Part shown: positions 45,493 through 56,181 of the stretch, one piece after another
Position numbering within the stretch: the stretch's first letter is position 1
How the letters are laid out: the number at the start of each line of letters is the position of its first letter
NCBI GenBank assembly: GCA_933207985.1
Contig: OW240914.1
Span: 200,646,007-200,710,006 of the forward strand
Reading direction: 5' to 3'
Origin: Pelobates cultripes
Taxonomy: Eukaryota; Chordata; Amphibia; Anura; Pelobatidae
Length of the DNA: 64,000 nt
Position numbers and translations under genes: made by a program
Notes under the pieces: generated by a model
What the model was told of the DNA's origin: nothing
What the model saw: only the letters and a program-made list of their open reading frames with translations
The model's database searches: none

Positions 45493-47155
45493 ACAACATT
45501 ACATGTTTTTTTTTTTGTAAATCTTTTTATTGAGACATTTTCAGAATGTGGAAAGCAGTTAATTGGTAAACAGTGTGAAACTCGCAGGTTTCTGTAGTTT
45601 ATAGGCACGCATTATACAGTACAATGAGGCATGCGGATCTCCACTCAACTTTCCCTAGAGAGACTCGCAAGTCCTCGTGCCAGATGAGTATGTTGTTCAC
45701 ACTTTAAAAGCAGTATAATTATATAAATTGGAATGGCTGGAGCAATCAGATTGCCTCACTTAACCAATGTGTGCGTAAAGGGTAAACAGAAGTTGCGTCG
45801 GGACAGGTGGTTCTCAACTAGTTATTGCGGGAGCCACATGACAATGCGCTACCTGGTCGTTTGGGCGGGTAATTGAAGCCATTATAGGAAAGGCGGGCCA
45901 CTGGTTCCCGCTGGGTTCGGACCCGTAGGTCCGTTTTGGTGTCGCTAGGTATATCCTAGCACGCAGAAATGGTGGGAGTAGTCCTAGTTCGTAGCTAGCG
46001 TGCGCTATGGCCAACGACGTTACCAATCCCGGCAGAGCCTGCAGTTCGCCAATATCCCGTATTGCGAGTTACATGTCGTTGTCAGTGACAACGCAATTGT
46101 CAGTGTGGGTGAGTGTGCCACGTCATTGGTGTGTGTACCAACGTTAGCATGTGGTGAGCGTGATGTAGGTCTACTCGGTACATGACCGTAAGTTATGAAC
46201 ATGTGTTGTCCCTTACTTCGATGTGTGTCACACTAGTGTGTGTATCTAAGAATATCTCGTGTTCCCCAAGCTATGGTCTATCGTTCTGATCCCGCGAGGG
46301 CTAGAGGCATATGTGACGTGAGAGTGTAGCAGATTGCATGTCCAATAATATTTCCCCCTAAGCCCTGTCCCCCTGCCCCGAGACCCGGAGCCCATTAGCT
46401 TAGCGATTGCAGAGGTGAGGAAGGATAGAGAAGGAGTAGGTATAAAAGAAAGGGGTGTAGGGTGGGTTAGTCTGCGTCAAGTGGAACCAGCGTCTGCTGC
46501 CACTCCATTAGTGGGTTCAGGAGCGTCTGCTGTTTGTCTGTATTGGGTAATGTATAGGAACCAGGGGAGCCACATCTCCAAATGTTTCGTTTTACGGTCG
46601 GTCAGGGTGGCGTGAATGTCTTCCGCCCCATGTATGTCTTCCACCCTGCGGATCCATTCTGTCTTCGACGGTATAATGCGTTGTTTCCAGAGTGCCGGTA
46701 TGTTAGCTTTGGCCACGTTTAACAAGTGGCGTAGTATAGATCTTTTGTACGTCCGGATGGGTTGTGTCGAGATGTGTAACAGGGCCAGCTCCGCGCTCCA
46801 TTCCGGGATATCTCCCAGGATGTCGGTTATCGCTTCCTTAATCATCGCCCAGTATGGGACGATGTCCCTACATTCCCACCATATATGTATCAGCGTGCCG
46901 CGTTCTGCCTGGCATCTCCAGCACAGTGGGGTGATTGATGGGAAGATCCTGTGTAACAAGATCGGGGTCCTGTACCATAATGAGAGCAATTTGTAGTTAA
47001 CCTCCTGGTAATACGAACTCATTGAGCTTTTCTGCTGCCACAGTAATGCCGTATCCCATTGTGTGGGTGTGAGTGTCTTTCCGAGTTGTTCCTCCCATTG
47101 ACGGCGAAAGGTGGAGGCCTGAGGCGTATCCCCTATGAGTAAACAACATTACATG
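45493..47155 (-). mobile_element. 5'-truncated L1 with 13-bp target duplication
   Basis: ACAACATTACATG flanks both sides (45493-45505 and 47143-47155). The plus strand starts with an 11-base T run (poly-A tail in reverse) and has TTTATTG just inside, a reversed AATAAA signal. The minus-strand frame 47022-46477 reads LSLWYRTPILLHRIFPSI, CWRCQAERGTLIHIWWEC and YKRSILRHLLNVAKANIP. This is the zinc-knuckle C-terminal region of L1 ORF2, open for 181 codons. Its 1.64-kb length and good frame imply a recent insertion, clearly after the DIRS element. Confidence 0.88.
46477..47022 (-). pseudogene. L1 ORF2 C-terminal fragment
   Basis: 181 codons with the CxxC...HxxxxC knuckle (CWRCQAERGT, then HIWWEC) found after the reverse transcriptase in L1 ORF2. 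The upstream RT and endonuclease are missing by 5' truncation. It cannot retrotranspose by itself. Confidence 0.8.
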
Positions 47156-48020
47156 TTGACACTTTACCCAAACAAAACACCAATCTTATCCACATACCCA
47201 ATAAAAAATTTACTGAAAGGTATCCAGAGACTAAATATCCAAAAAAACCCTTAAAAGACTCCCCATAAACAGTAACAACTTTAGAGAAATTTCGGAATTA
47301 TTAGATAAAAATCCTTTTAAACGCAACACTAATCTAGTAATCAAATCTGCGGCATATTTTGCCTTTTTTCAGCTTCTTAAGACCCAAAGAATTTTCGGTG
47401 GAAAAAGCATCCGACCTTAACACATGCCTAAAGCAAAAATACTTAACAAAAGTAAATGACCATTACATTCTTGCGATCTCCCACACTAAAACGAACCAAG
47501 TGGGCCACCCAGTAGAAATTAAGTCCTTCCCTACTTTTTCCAAATGGTGCCCAGTTCAGGTGCTGGACAATTTAACCAAATACCAAATCATCAAAAATCT
47601 TGAGCACCCTCTATTATCTCTACAAGGGAAATCACTTACCACCAAACAATTCATGCTATATATTCGCACAAGAATTACTCAGAATAGGCCACAATCCAGC
47701 CTCATTATCTGGTCACTCGTTCCGAATCGGGGCAGCCACTGCAGCTTCTGGGAATCATGTCCCGACACATATCATTAAAACATGGGTCGCTGGAAGTCTT
47801 CTGCATTCAACAGGTACATTCCAAACCCAGAGAAGGAAATCAGACTTGCTTTCTATAATATGTCAAAATAATATGTTTTGTGAAATAAATAAATCGTTTG
47901 CATATTTTTGCCCTCTTTCTTACAGGCCTAACCTCTCGTCGGTTCCGGCACACCTCAACCGACTCTTGCTTTCATCAATTGTACATTTATTAATTATATG
48001 CCTCAATTATTATCCCGTAC

Positions 48021-48026
<6 letters not shown>

Positions 48027-48060
<34 letters not shown>

Positions 48061-48075
48061 TTATTTATTTTTAAA
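48027..48075. repeat. (AT)n microsatellite and TTTA tract
   Basis: About 30 bases of perfect AT dinucleotide followed by ATTTATTTATTT. Confidence 0.95.
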
Positions 48076-48446
48076 AACTCCTATAATACAAGTGTATATC
48101 AGAAATGTAAACATGAATAGGTTGTCAGTGTCAGTTTACAAGGAGTCTAGCTGGAGGATATACTATAAATAGACGCTTTCAATTTAAAGTTTTCATAGAT
48201 CACAAGTTTCTGTTTTCAATTCAATCTCCTTTGGATGCATTAAAATGGGTAAAAAGAAAATCTACATTGTAGCGTCTGTTCAGTAATCTTTTGTGGTAAG
48301 ATACAATATGAATCAATCATTGAAAACAGAAGCACTTGAATGGAATCATGTAACTAATGGTATTAGAAAAATTCTAAAACAAAACATTAGTTTGCTTTAT
48401 ATGCCAGAGACTGCAATGCAATGAGTGATTTTTCAAAAGGAGGGAT
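48076..48446. other. No gene recognised
   Basis: AT-rich. The tail of the last DIRS-associated frame ends at 48172. Nothing else identified. Confidence 0.4.
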
Positions 48447-48790
48447 GGTATTATTATTATTACTTGTATTTATAAAGCATTAACATACTCTACAGCACTG
48501 TAAAATAAGTGAAAAGAGACATAACTGTATAGATAAACTAATTCAAAAGTTTTAAGGGCCCTGCTCACGAGCTGAAATCTGGCCTTTACAACCCTTCTAT
48601 ACAAAGTCAGATGGCTCATGAGCTTACAATCTAAAGGTTATTGTGGGGACTAGTAACAATAGGAAGCATTGGTAAACATGAAGGTAATAGACAGGGAGCC
48701 ATTGATAGGAGTGTGCATTTGAATGATATCAGTGTCTGTCTAGAATGATTATAGATAAGGCGGACTTAAGTGGTTTTTAGTAGTGTGGGT
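48447..48790 (-). mobile_element. L2-type LINE tail (reverse)
   Basis: It begins with ATTATTATTATTACTTGTAT and TACAGCACTGTAAAATAAG, the reversed relative of the L2-type tail at 11940-12058. It continues with GGGCCCTGCTCACGAGCT and GAGCTTACAATCTAAAGG, also typical of these tails. Confidence 0.55.
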
Positions 48791-48873
48791 TTTTTTTGCT
48801 TTTTGTTTGTTTTTTAAGCAAATCAACACTGAATTCAGAATGCTAGATGATATATATGGAGAAAGAAACCTAG

Positions 48874-49060
48874 AAACATAGAATGTGACAACAGCTAAAA
48901 AAAAAAAACATTCGGCCCATCTAGTCTGCCCAATTTTCTAAATACTTTCATTAGTCCCTAGCCTTATCTTATAGTTAGGATAGCCTTATGCCTATCCCAC
49001 GCATGCTTAAACTCCTTTACTGTGTTAACCTTTACCACCTCAGCTGCTTCTGCTGCTGGA
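48874..49060 (-). mobile_element. CR1 LINE 3' end (same family as 37380-41910)
   Basis: The plus strand is the reverse complement of the CR1 ORF2 end and tail, from CTAGAAACATAGAATGTGAC to TTACCACCTCAGCTG. An A-rich expansion (about 12 A) lies near 48898. It is near identical to the long copy, so it is young. Confidence 0.85.
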
Positions 49061-50160
49061 ACATCTAGGCAATGGTGTCCAATATATAGCTTGGAAATGG
49101 CATGATTTACTGAAAGAATATTTCTGGTGGCAGCGTCACAGTATTGAAAAGTGATATTTATGTGCTGGCACTGTGAGTGATATGTTTTAGGGCCTTAGGC
49201 CAAGTAATTTACAGACAAGACCATTTTGATTTTAAGCCAGAACATTAGATGATCAATTAATCCTGGTAATTTTCACAAGGGGAACAATGACAGATTGCAG
49301 TGTATTACCCAGTAATAAAGAAAATGTGATAATCATATCCCATCAAGTGGGGTCACCTACTTCAGGGGTGTTAATGCCTTCTTGCATAAAGTAAAGTACA
49401 AGCTCTAATTTGCCCACATGAATACTGCCCAACACCAAATGTTAATATCCTATTTGCTCACAGCATATTGCATGCTAATCCTTATCTAGATTCAATCCAG
49501 CAGTGTTAATTATGCTGTGGCTCTTTCTTATAAACAGACATTTGGCATACAAAATCTTACAATACTTATAGTTGTGAGTGAGAAAAAGAAAATATAAAAA
49601 TGTAGTTTGGATGTCCTCAGAAAAATATTTTATTTTGTTTTAAGTATTGCAAACAATTAAAGGCATATTAAAATAGTAGTGCAGACCTCAAAATGATTCT
49701 CCATACTAAATATTTGAATATGTCACCTTTACTTTACTGGTCAATAAATCATTTTCCTAAATCCAATTTACAAAATATTTTTTGTGTTTTGTCTTCAGAC
49801 CAGCCATTCGTTGGATGCTAGTCTGTCTCAGTTTCCAAGCAGCTTCTGTTTTGGAAGCTGGCTGAGATCCAATTAGAGTGAAGTAATGATTTTATATGAG
49901 AAACATTACTTTGGGTGCCATGCAAGTCAAACAGAAAGGATTTACCAATAACTTTGATTGCTCACCAAAACGAAAAGTAGATATTTTACCCTGGAAAAAT
50001 CACGGGAAACGTAGTTCATACCAAAGAACCCATTGTTTTTTTTAGTACAAAGAATGAACTGCAAAGTTCACAAACCTCTCTTCCATAGTATGTGTTTAGC
50101 ACCTATGAACTACATTAATATTTTACATTTAATTCAAGGATTTTACTATTATCATGACGG
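49061..50160. other. No gene recognised
   Basis: AT-rich sequence without a domain-bearing frame, repeat array or convincing splice signals. Confidence 0.45.
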
Positions 50161-50425
50161 AAAGACACGGAGGCTCCTATTATGCTGCACTCTTTCATTA
50201 ATTCCCTCAGCAGCAAAGAAACATTATTTGATGATGTTTATACCTGTTTCAAATGTTTGGTTTTTTTCAAATAATGTTTCTTTGCTGCATCCTGTGCCTA
50301 ACCAATACCTATGTAAAGTGTGTTGTACGTAAATGATTTTTATGTATTTTGTGATAAAATGAATACAAATTTATATTAAAAAAAAGAAAGAGTGCAGCAT
50401 AATAGGAGCCTGCGGGTCTTTAATA
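50161..50425. repeat. Nested foldback with perfect 26-bp and 21-bp arms
   Basis: Outer arms are 50171-50196 and 50386-50411 (AGGCTCCTATTATGCTGCAC...), perfect over 26 bases and extending outward with mismatches. Inner arms are 50210-50230 and 50268-50288 (GCAGCAAAGAAACATTATTT...), perfect over 21. An A run precedes the right outer arm. The 99-codon frame at 50033-50332 crosses this and is not a gene. Confidence 0.85.
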
Positions 50426-50622
50426 AAATTGTTAATTCGTTTCACATCACTGAATTGTTTTTTGTTTGTTTTTTTTATACATTTATTTCTAATGCTGTAA
50501 TGTTTTCCAGTTTACTTGAGTACAAAAGCCAATCTGTTAATCATGTAAAAAAAAAAAAGGTTACGTAATGCTAAAGTAGTTAACTTGATAATAACAACTT
50601 AGAATATTATAGAACAATAAAA

Positions 50623-51180
50623 AATATTATTATTATGTTATTTACATAGCGCCATAAAATTCCGCAGCGCTTTACAATAGGTGGACGAACAGACATGTAG
50701 TTGTAACCAGACAAGTTGGACACATAGGAACAGAGGGGTTGAGGGCCCTGCTCAATGAGCTTACCTGCTAGAGGGAGTGGGGTAAAGTGACACAAAAAGG
50801 TAAGGATGGTATTAGACTAGTGACAGTTGCAGAAGAGGAATCAGTCGGGAGCTATTAACAGTTTACTTGAGTGGAGACTGGGTGAGCATCTAATGGAGGA
50901 GGGAAGCAAATTTCACGGGAACGATGCAGCCCTTGAGAAGTCTTTGAGCATCAAAGGTGGGAGTATGGATAGAAGATAGACGTAAGTCTTCAGCAGATCG
51001 TAAGGGCCTAGACGGGACCTACTTGTGTATCAGGGAGAATAGATAGGTGGGAGCAGCATTATGTAGAGATTTGAAAGCAAGAACCAAAATTTTAAATTGA
51101 GCCCTATATCTTACAGGAAGCCAATGTAAAGACTGCTAGAAGAGTGAGGCGTGGGAGGTGCGGGTGGACAGGGAGCAAGT
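50623..51180 (-). mobile_element. LINE-type repeat, reversed, with ATT tail
   Basis: Starts AATATTATTATTATG and ACATAGCGCCATAAAATTCC, GCAGCGCTTTACAATAG, the reversed L2-type tail. It continues with GGGCCCTGCTCAATGAGCTT and TTACAGGAAGCCAATGTAAA. No intact frame. The upstream limit (right side) is uncertain. Confidence 0.6.
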
Positions 51181-51418
51181 TGGGAGCATGTAAGACCACT
51201 GAGAAGTAAACATTGAGTATCCTGTTAAACCCTTCAGAGTACTTTATTATCATTCCCCCGAAATAGAAGCCATAGTATAGGAGTATATGTATAAGAGTAG
51301 AACAAGGTATATAGTCAACAAGGGAGGGAAAACACAACCAGAAAAGGGGGGGGGGGGAAATACTTGCCTCCTGTCAATACTAAAATTAAGATTATTAGTA
51401 CACACATATTTTGCATTT
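51181..51418. other. Flank of the DIRS-type remnant
   Basis: Non-coding, with a run of ten G near 51346. May include DIRS terminal sequence. Confidence 0.35.
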
Positions 51419-53209
51419 TTAACACTGAGGAAGGACGGAAATAAAAAAGGTCTGTTCTTGAGACCAGTCCGCCGAACGCATGATGTCTGCTAGGGACGCT
51501 CCGGACGAGAAAGCTTGTGTCGCTGCTGCGCCCCGTACAGAGTGAGCGCCGAAACAAGATTCGACACCTGCCAACTTAAGGAGCAAGTGGACCCATCTAG
51601 TCAGAGTTGTGGTAGAGAGAGGCTTGTGAGGTTTGGTGTAGGACATGAGAAGTTGACTTGTCGGGGAGCCACTTAGAGGTGCGGTAATTCCCACATAATG
51701 AAGTATCGTCTTGACTACGCACAGTTTAGGTCCAGTCGGGGAAAAAAGGGTATAAAACCGCTGTAGAATCCATCTGGATATAGAGAAGGACAAACCATCA
51801 GGAGTGAATGATAGGCCGTTGAATGCTCTAACGTCCGCCATCCGACGAAAGGATACCAAGCAAAGCAGTACCGTCAGTTTCGCTGACAACTGCTGTAAGG
51901 ACAGCGATTCGCTGTCCAGCCAATCTCATACACACTTTAATACCACGTTTACGTCCAACAGCCTTGAGTATTTCGGGGCTGGGGGACGTGCAAAATGTAT
52001 ACCTCTAAAGAATCTACATATCAGAGGATCCTGACCTACTGGTCAGCCCTGTACCAGAATGTGAGCCGCCGATATCGCTGAAGCGAAACATTTATGGACC
52101 AATACAATCGTTGAAAATAAATGGGATAGAAAATTGAGGATCATGGTAGTAGGAGCTGTAAAGGGATCGGAGACCCTCTCCAAACACCAATAGACCATGT
52201 GTTCAAGGCAGCGAGGTAGCTCCGTCTGGTCCCGGGTGCCCATGAGTCCCATAGCAGGCCCTTAGTGCTTTACGATAGGCCATCTGTCACCCAAGTTCCC
52301 CTGAAATCGTCCAAGCCACTAGATCTAGTCATCCTTGAAGTACCAGCAGGTGCGATTCTCCCTGCGGGACAGATAGTTGGAGGGGAAACGAGGGTAGGAG
52401 GAGAGGATGGTCGTAGGACAGTTCCAGAAGGTGCAGGAACAGCGCTTGACTCTGCCATGGTGCCAGGAGAAGCAGAGATATCCTCTGATTCCATACCTGG
52501 TGTATCAGTCTCACCAGCATGGAGATGGATGGAAGGTGTATGCCCCAGGTCCGGCCGGGTTTGTAGGAACGCATCTACAGCTTCGCTTTCCCGTTCCGGT
52601 AGCCAGCTGAAGAATCTGGGCAGTTGGTGGTTGGTCCATGATGCAAAGAGGTCAATGATGAGGGGACCTCTGTAGTCTCAAAGAGAGGGCAACCTTCGGC
52701 GTCGAAGAACCGCCCTTAGTCTTCCATTGTAAACGGGTCCGATGTATCTTGGGAGAAGGCATCTTCCATGAAGGTTTCTTTGACATATTTGGATTATGCG
52801 TAGGGAACGTCTTGCCAACCTCCTTCGTCATCTGAGTCGGAGGCCTCTGCCTGCCATTCGTCTATGATTTCAAGATTTTGAGGGTAAGCTTCGTCCTCCT
52901 CACTGTCGGGGAGGGTCATTCTTGCATAGTTGTGTGTTTGCCACATTTAGCAGTTGCCGTTCCCTTCGTTCAAGCATGTGCTACATTGAGACCAGCTCTT
53001 TGTCGCTTTGGAAGTCATAGGGGTTCCGTAGATGGAATCTCAAAGCATGTTTTGTCATCCACGTCTTGCGGAGTCAGCCAAATGGCTTGAGTGGCTATGT
53101 TAAGCGTTGCTTGTGAAAGCATTTTGGAGATCGTCTTTTCCATGGATGCTGCCACTGCAGTGTTTATCATAGCCTGAAAATCTTGTGTTTGTTGTGGGGA
53201 GTCCGACAT
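51419..53209 (-). pseudogene. DIRS-type element with RT deleted (gag start, RNase H end, recombinase)
   Basis: On the minus strand it begins MSDSPQQTQDFQAMINTAVA (53209), an ORF1-like N-terminus. By about 52670 it already reads PLIIDLFASWTNHQLPRFFS then WLPERESEAVDAFLQ, the DIRS region just after RNase H. It continues with SMLVRLIHQVWNQRISLLLL. The tyrosine recombinase follows at 52260-51430: PPAPKYSRLLDVNVVL, LSAKLTVLLCLVSF, then GAHSVRGAAATQAFSSG with the His-x-x-Arg pair, and ADWSQEQTF. The RT and most of RNase H are missing, so this is an internal deletion product. Several frameshifts are present. It is of a different subfamily from the 42-48 kb DIRS. Confidence 0.72.
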
Positions 53210-54772
53210 GGTATTCGTTGCTGTTCTGTAGGATAGATGACATAAGGATTAGACCCTTCGCTTAAGCAAGGCCTGTTGGGTAGACCCGTTGCTCGTTGCA
53301 AAATGGGGTTTCCTGGTAGATGGATGTGTAGAAAAGACCTCTAAGTGTGCCATGCTGTGCTTAAGTGCAGTGCCGGTTGTATTGAGCGGCTGATTATAAA
53401 AAAGGGGATGATACCCTTGTAAATTATGGGGAGGCGTTAAAAGACTCCAATAGCCAAAGTGGAGGTACTTTATATACGTGGCCCAGAGAGAGAATCTGCA
53501 GTGCATGTGGGTTCACCACAATACAAGCAGAGATTCACCCCTACGTGCAGCTGTAGCAAGTAGTCTGCACACTAGGCGTATGCAGCACAAATATAGTAAG
53601 CATCAATAATGAGCACTAGCATAGATTGTATCTTGGTAATAAATCCTGATAACATACATCCATAAGCCATACAGCGTTGGAAATTATGCAAGAGTAGGCA
53701 TCTTAGTAATAGGTAATTTGAATAATAGTTGTGGATTCACCTTGTATGAAGTGTGTTCTTGGTGTGCTGTTTTTGAGTTATAGGAAGTGTCTCCGCTATC
53801 GGTGAGCTGGAGGCTGTGATACCGAGTGCCTGCAATGAAAACCAAAATGGCCACCGTGAATCTCGCAATCTCGGAGACCCCCTAGACCCAAAACTGCCGT
53901 GGGGACGATACGTACAGAAGTAGGAATGAGTAAGTAGAGGCCAGGGAGCCACAGCAATACAGGTATGGACTGACAGGATAGGTTTCACAAATTCAAAGAT
54001 ATGAAAAGCAAGTATAGGGTTAGTATAAACTAAGCAGTAAAGGAACTCGCCCTATTGATATAGATAGTAAAATAACAGTCAAATAGGAAAATAATAACAG
54101 TGATCAGTGGAGAAGCAAATACTCTGACCTGTTTCTGTGTGGAGCAGCAAAGAAAGAGGAAGATTTGGGGGCTGTCCTACCTTATATCTGTTATGACTGT
54201 TGTTTTCTGATTGGTTTAAAGTTTTGATTGACGTGTTTGCTGCTGGAGCTTTAAAGTAAAGAAAGTCAATGCAAAATATGAAGACTCCTGTCATGTGGTA
54301 AAATTGATTAAGTCAGCATGAGTCAATTAAGCACACTACCATGACATCACTGAGCAAGTAACATGAGGTTAACCCTTCCACAGGTCATCTTAACCCTAGC
54401 ATGTCTGACAGCCAGGAGTTGAAACTGAATACACATGAGTGTAACAATTTCTCTTGAAATTGGCATATTTCTAAAATAAGACAAAGGGGTCACTCTGTTA
54501 ACCCATGGATCACTTAACAGCTTCCTGCTGTTTAACAGAGTTTAACTCCGTGAAACGACGCTGGGCATCCTCACTCTTTGCATGAGGATGTCCAGTGTTT
54601 TAAAAAAAATAATAGAAATGCATTGAATGGATATATGGGATCAATTTCAGTTGAGTTAGGGGAAACCACTTGAAGCATTCATTATGTTGCGCTATTCCAA
54701 TTGCTTTTGTTTGATTTGTTCATTGCAAACAGCTGAAGGTCTGTAAATATTGACAATAAACCTGATTTTTAA
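53210..54772. other. No gene recognised; possible DIRS terminal region then unassigned
   Basis: The first few hundred bases probably belong to the 5' end of the minus-strand DIRS element. A small hairpin pair, CATCCTCACTC and GCATGAGGATG, sits at 54566-54592. No domain-bearing frames. Confidence 0.4.
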
Positions 54773-54804
54773 AGAGGGGTTGAATTATTTTGATTACAAC
54801 TGTA
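54773..54804. mobile_element. Tc1-type inverted-repeat end
   Basis: GAGGGGTTGAATTATTTTGA then TTACAACTGTA is the inward-facing terminal repeat of a Tc1-like element, ending in TA. No transposase or partner end follows, so it is a solo end. CA-rich sequence follows at 54830-54955. Confidence 0.55.
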
Positions 54805-56173
54805 TTCAAACACATTTGTGGGTTGATAGGAACTGTTCACACACATATACTAACACATTCACTTGCAGTTTTATACAGACAATCATACTCATATTCCTAC
54901 ACACAGTCATATGCACACACATACTCACATTCAGACATACACACATTTTATTTTATTTAAATCCTTGATGTCTAGTGATTTGCTGGTGGGAGTTTGTGCA
55001 CTGATTACACAACTTCTTGCAGCTCTGTACTGCAACTAGACTGGAGTGATCCTGCCCTGGCTTTCAGCATTAGTACAGGATGGCGAGGGAGTTGTACAGC
55101 TAGAGCATAAATTAATGCCAGAAGCTTCTGATGATGTCTGATGATTTGAATCTGAACAGTAGGCACTTGCTGATGTTGTTCTGCCAGTAGGCAGGTGCCT
55201 GCTCTGGTGAGAAGGAAATATCCTGTGTACCCCTTTCTACCTTTCATCATGAGTAGTTCACCCCTTTGGTTAATAGACTACTGCTCCCCTTTGCATGAGC
55301 TGGCTGGTGAGGAGGATCTTTGATGTCACCACTAGTCATGCCATCCCTCTCATGCCTGCTGCATTGACACCACAGCCTCAATGGCCTTATGAAAGATTCA
55401 GCCCAGGATATGGGATTGATCAGAAAAAAATATGCAAAACAAAGACGGTGACAAACTCTGACTCCCAGATGTTTTTAGAATATGTTTCTCATAATTCTCT
55501 GGTTATCTATTGCTTTTAAATAAGCAATCTTGAGCATTTTAGTCCATCAGCATTGGTGACAAGATTTTGAAAACCCTGCATTAGATCATGAGGCAAGCAG
55601 GGAGCCTGGGTTGGAAAGTTGTTAGTAACAAGGACAAACATGCAAAAGTGAAATACTGCCTGTTGCCACCTGATTAAAAATTATGCTTATCTATTAAGAA
55701 GATTAAAGGTTTATAACTGTAAACCCTCTATGCACTTTATACAGTGTAGAAGAACCTCAGTGCAACCTGATTCAGATTTACAGGGTACTCTGTTAATGAT
55801 TATGGTACATATAATGTATAATGTATGAAGAGGGTCATTGTGATTCCAGATTGATGTCCTTTTATATTTGTCTACATCACTTTACATTTCAACTATTAGC
55901 ACATTAGTGGTGGCACTTGTAAGCGCTTGGATTGTCATTATCCCTCCATGTTCAGGCATGTCTTTGTAGTGTAGATTGTTTGTCAATTTATTTAATAACA
56001 ACCTTTATTGTCTGCTTTTTGTTTTGGATTTTTTGAAGCAATGAAAAATTTAGAAATTTATACATTTCTATACTTTACTTATTACAGCGTGATAATTATA
56101 GAGAGTGCGGTATTGTTGGTGTGTAAGTATTTGTTGTGATAAGCATATTTGTAAATTTGTGCATATGTATTTG
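54805..56173. other. No gene recognised
   Basis: CA-rich stretch to 54955, then unassigned sequence. The minus frame 55250-55005 lacks a domain. Confidence 0.45.
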
Positions 56174-56181
56174 TATTAATG

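Larger units (their letters stand above)
45275..47870 (+). pseudogene. DIRS tyrosine recombinase, split by L1 insertion
   Basis: The N-terminal part is readable in pieces at 45300-45505 (MIKLYLTGIQHYM). The frame resumes after the L1 at 47156. The catalytic C-terminal part at 47600-47840 shows LYLYKGNHLPPNN-like text, then SLSGHSFRIGAATAASG and THIIKTWVAGS. The His-x-x-Arg pair of tyrosine recombinases is therefore kept, while the region with the first Arg is disrupted by stops. The enzyme would join circular DIRS DNA to the genome. It is inactive here. Confidence 0.65.
42424..47880 (+). mobile_element. DIRS-type tyrosine-recombinase retrotransposon, decayed
   Basis: Gag, reverse transcriptase, RNase H and tyrosine recombinase occur in the DIRS order on the plus strand. 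An inserted truncated L1 (45506-47142) splits the recombinase. DIRS elements integrate through a recombinase rather than an integrase and leave no target duplication, and none is seen. Multiple stops show it is dead. The AT microsatellite at about 48027 marks its approximate downstream limit. Confidence 0.8.

Noticed and set aside
50033..50332. 99-codon frame
   Set aside because: It spans the nested foldback and has no domain.
52265..52675. Plus-strand frame of 136 codons
   Set aside because: It is the shadow of the minus-strand DIRS RNase H/recombinase region, which has clear family motifs.
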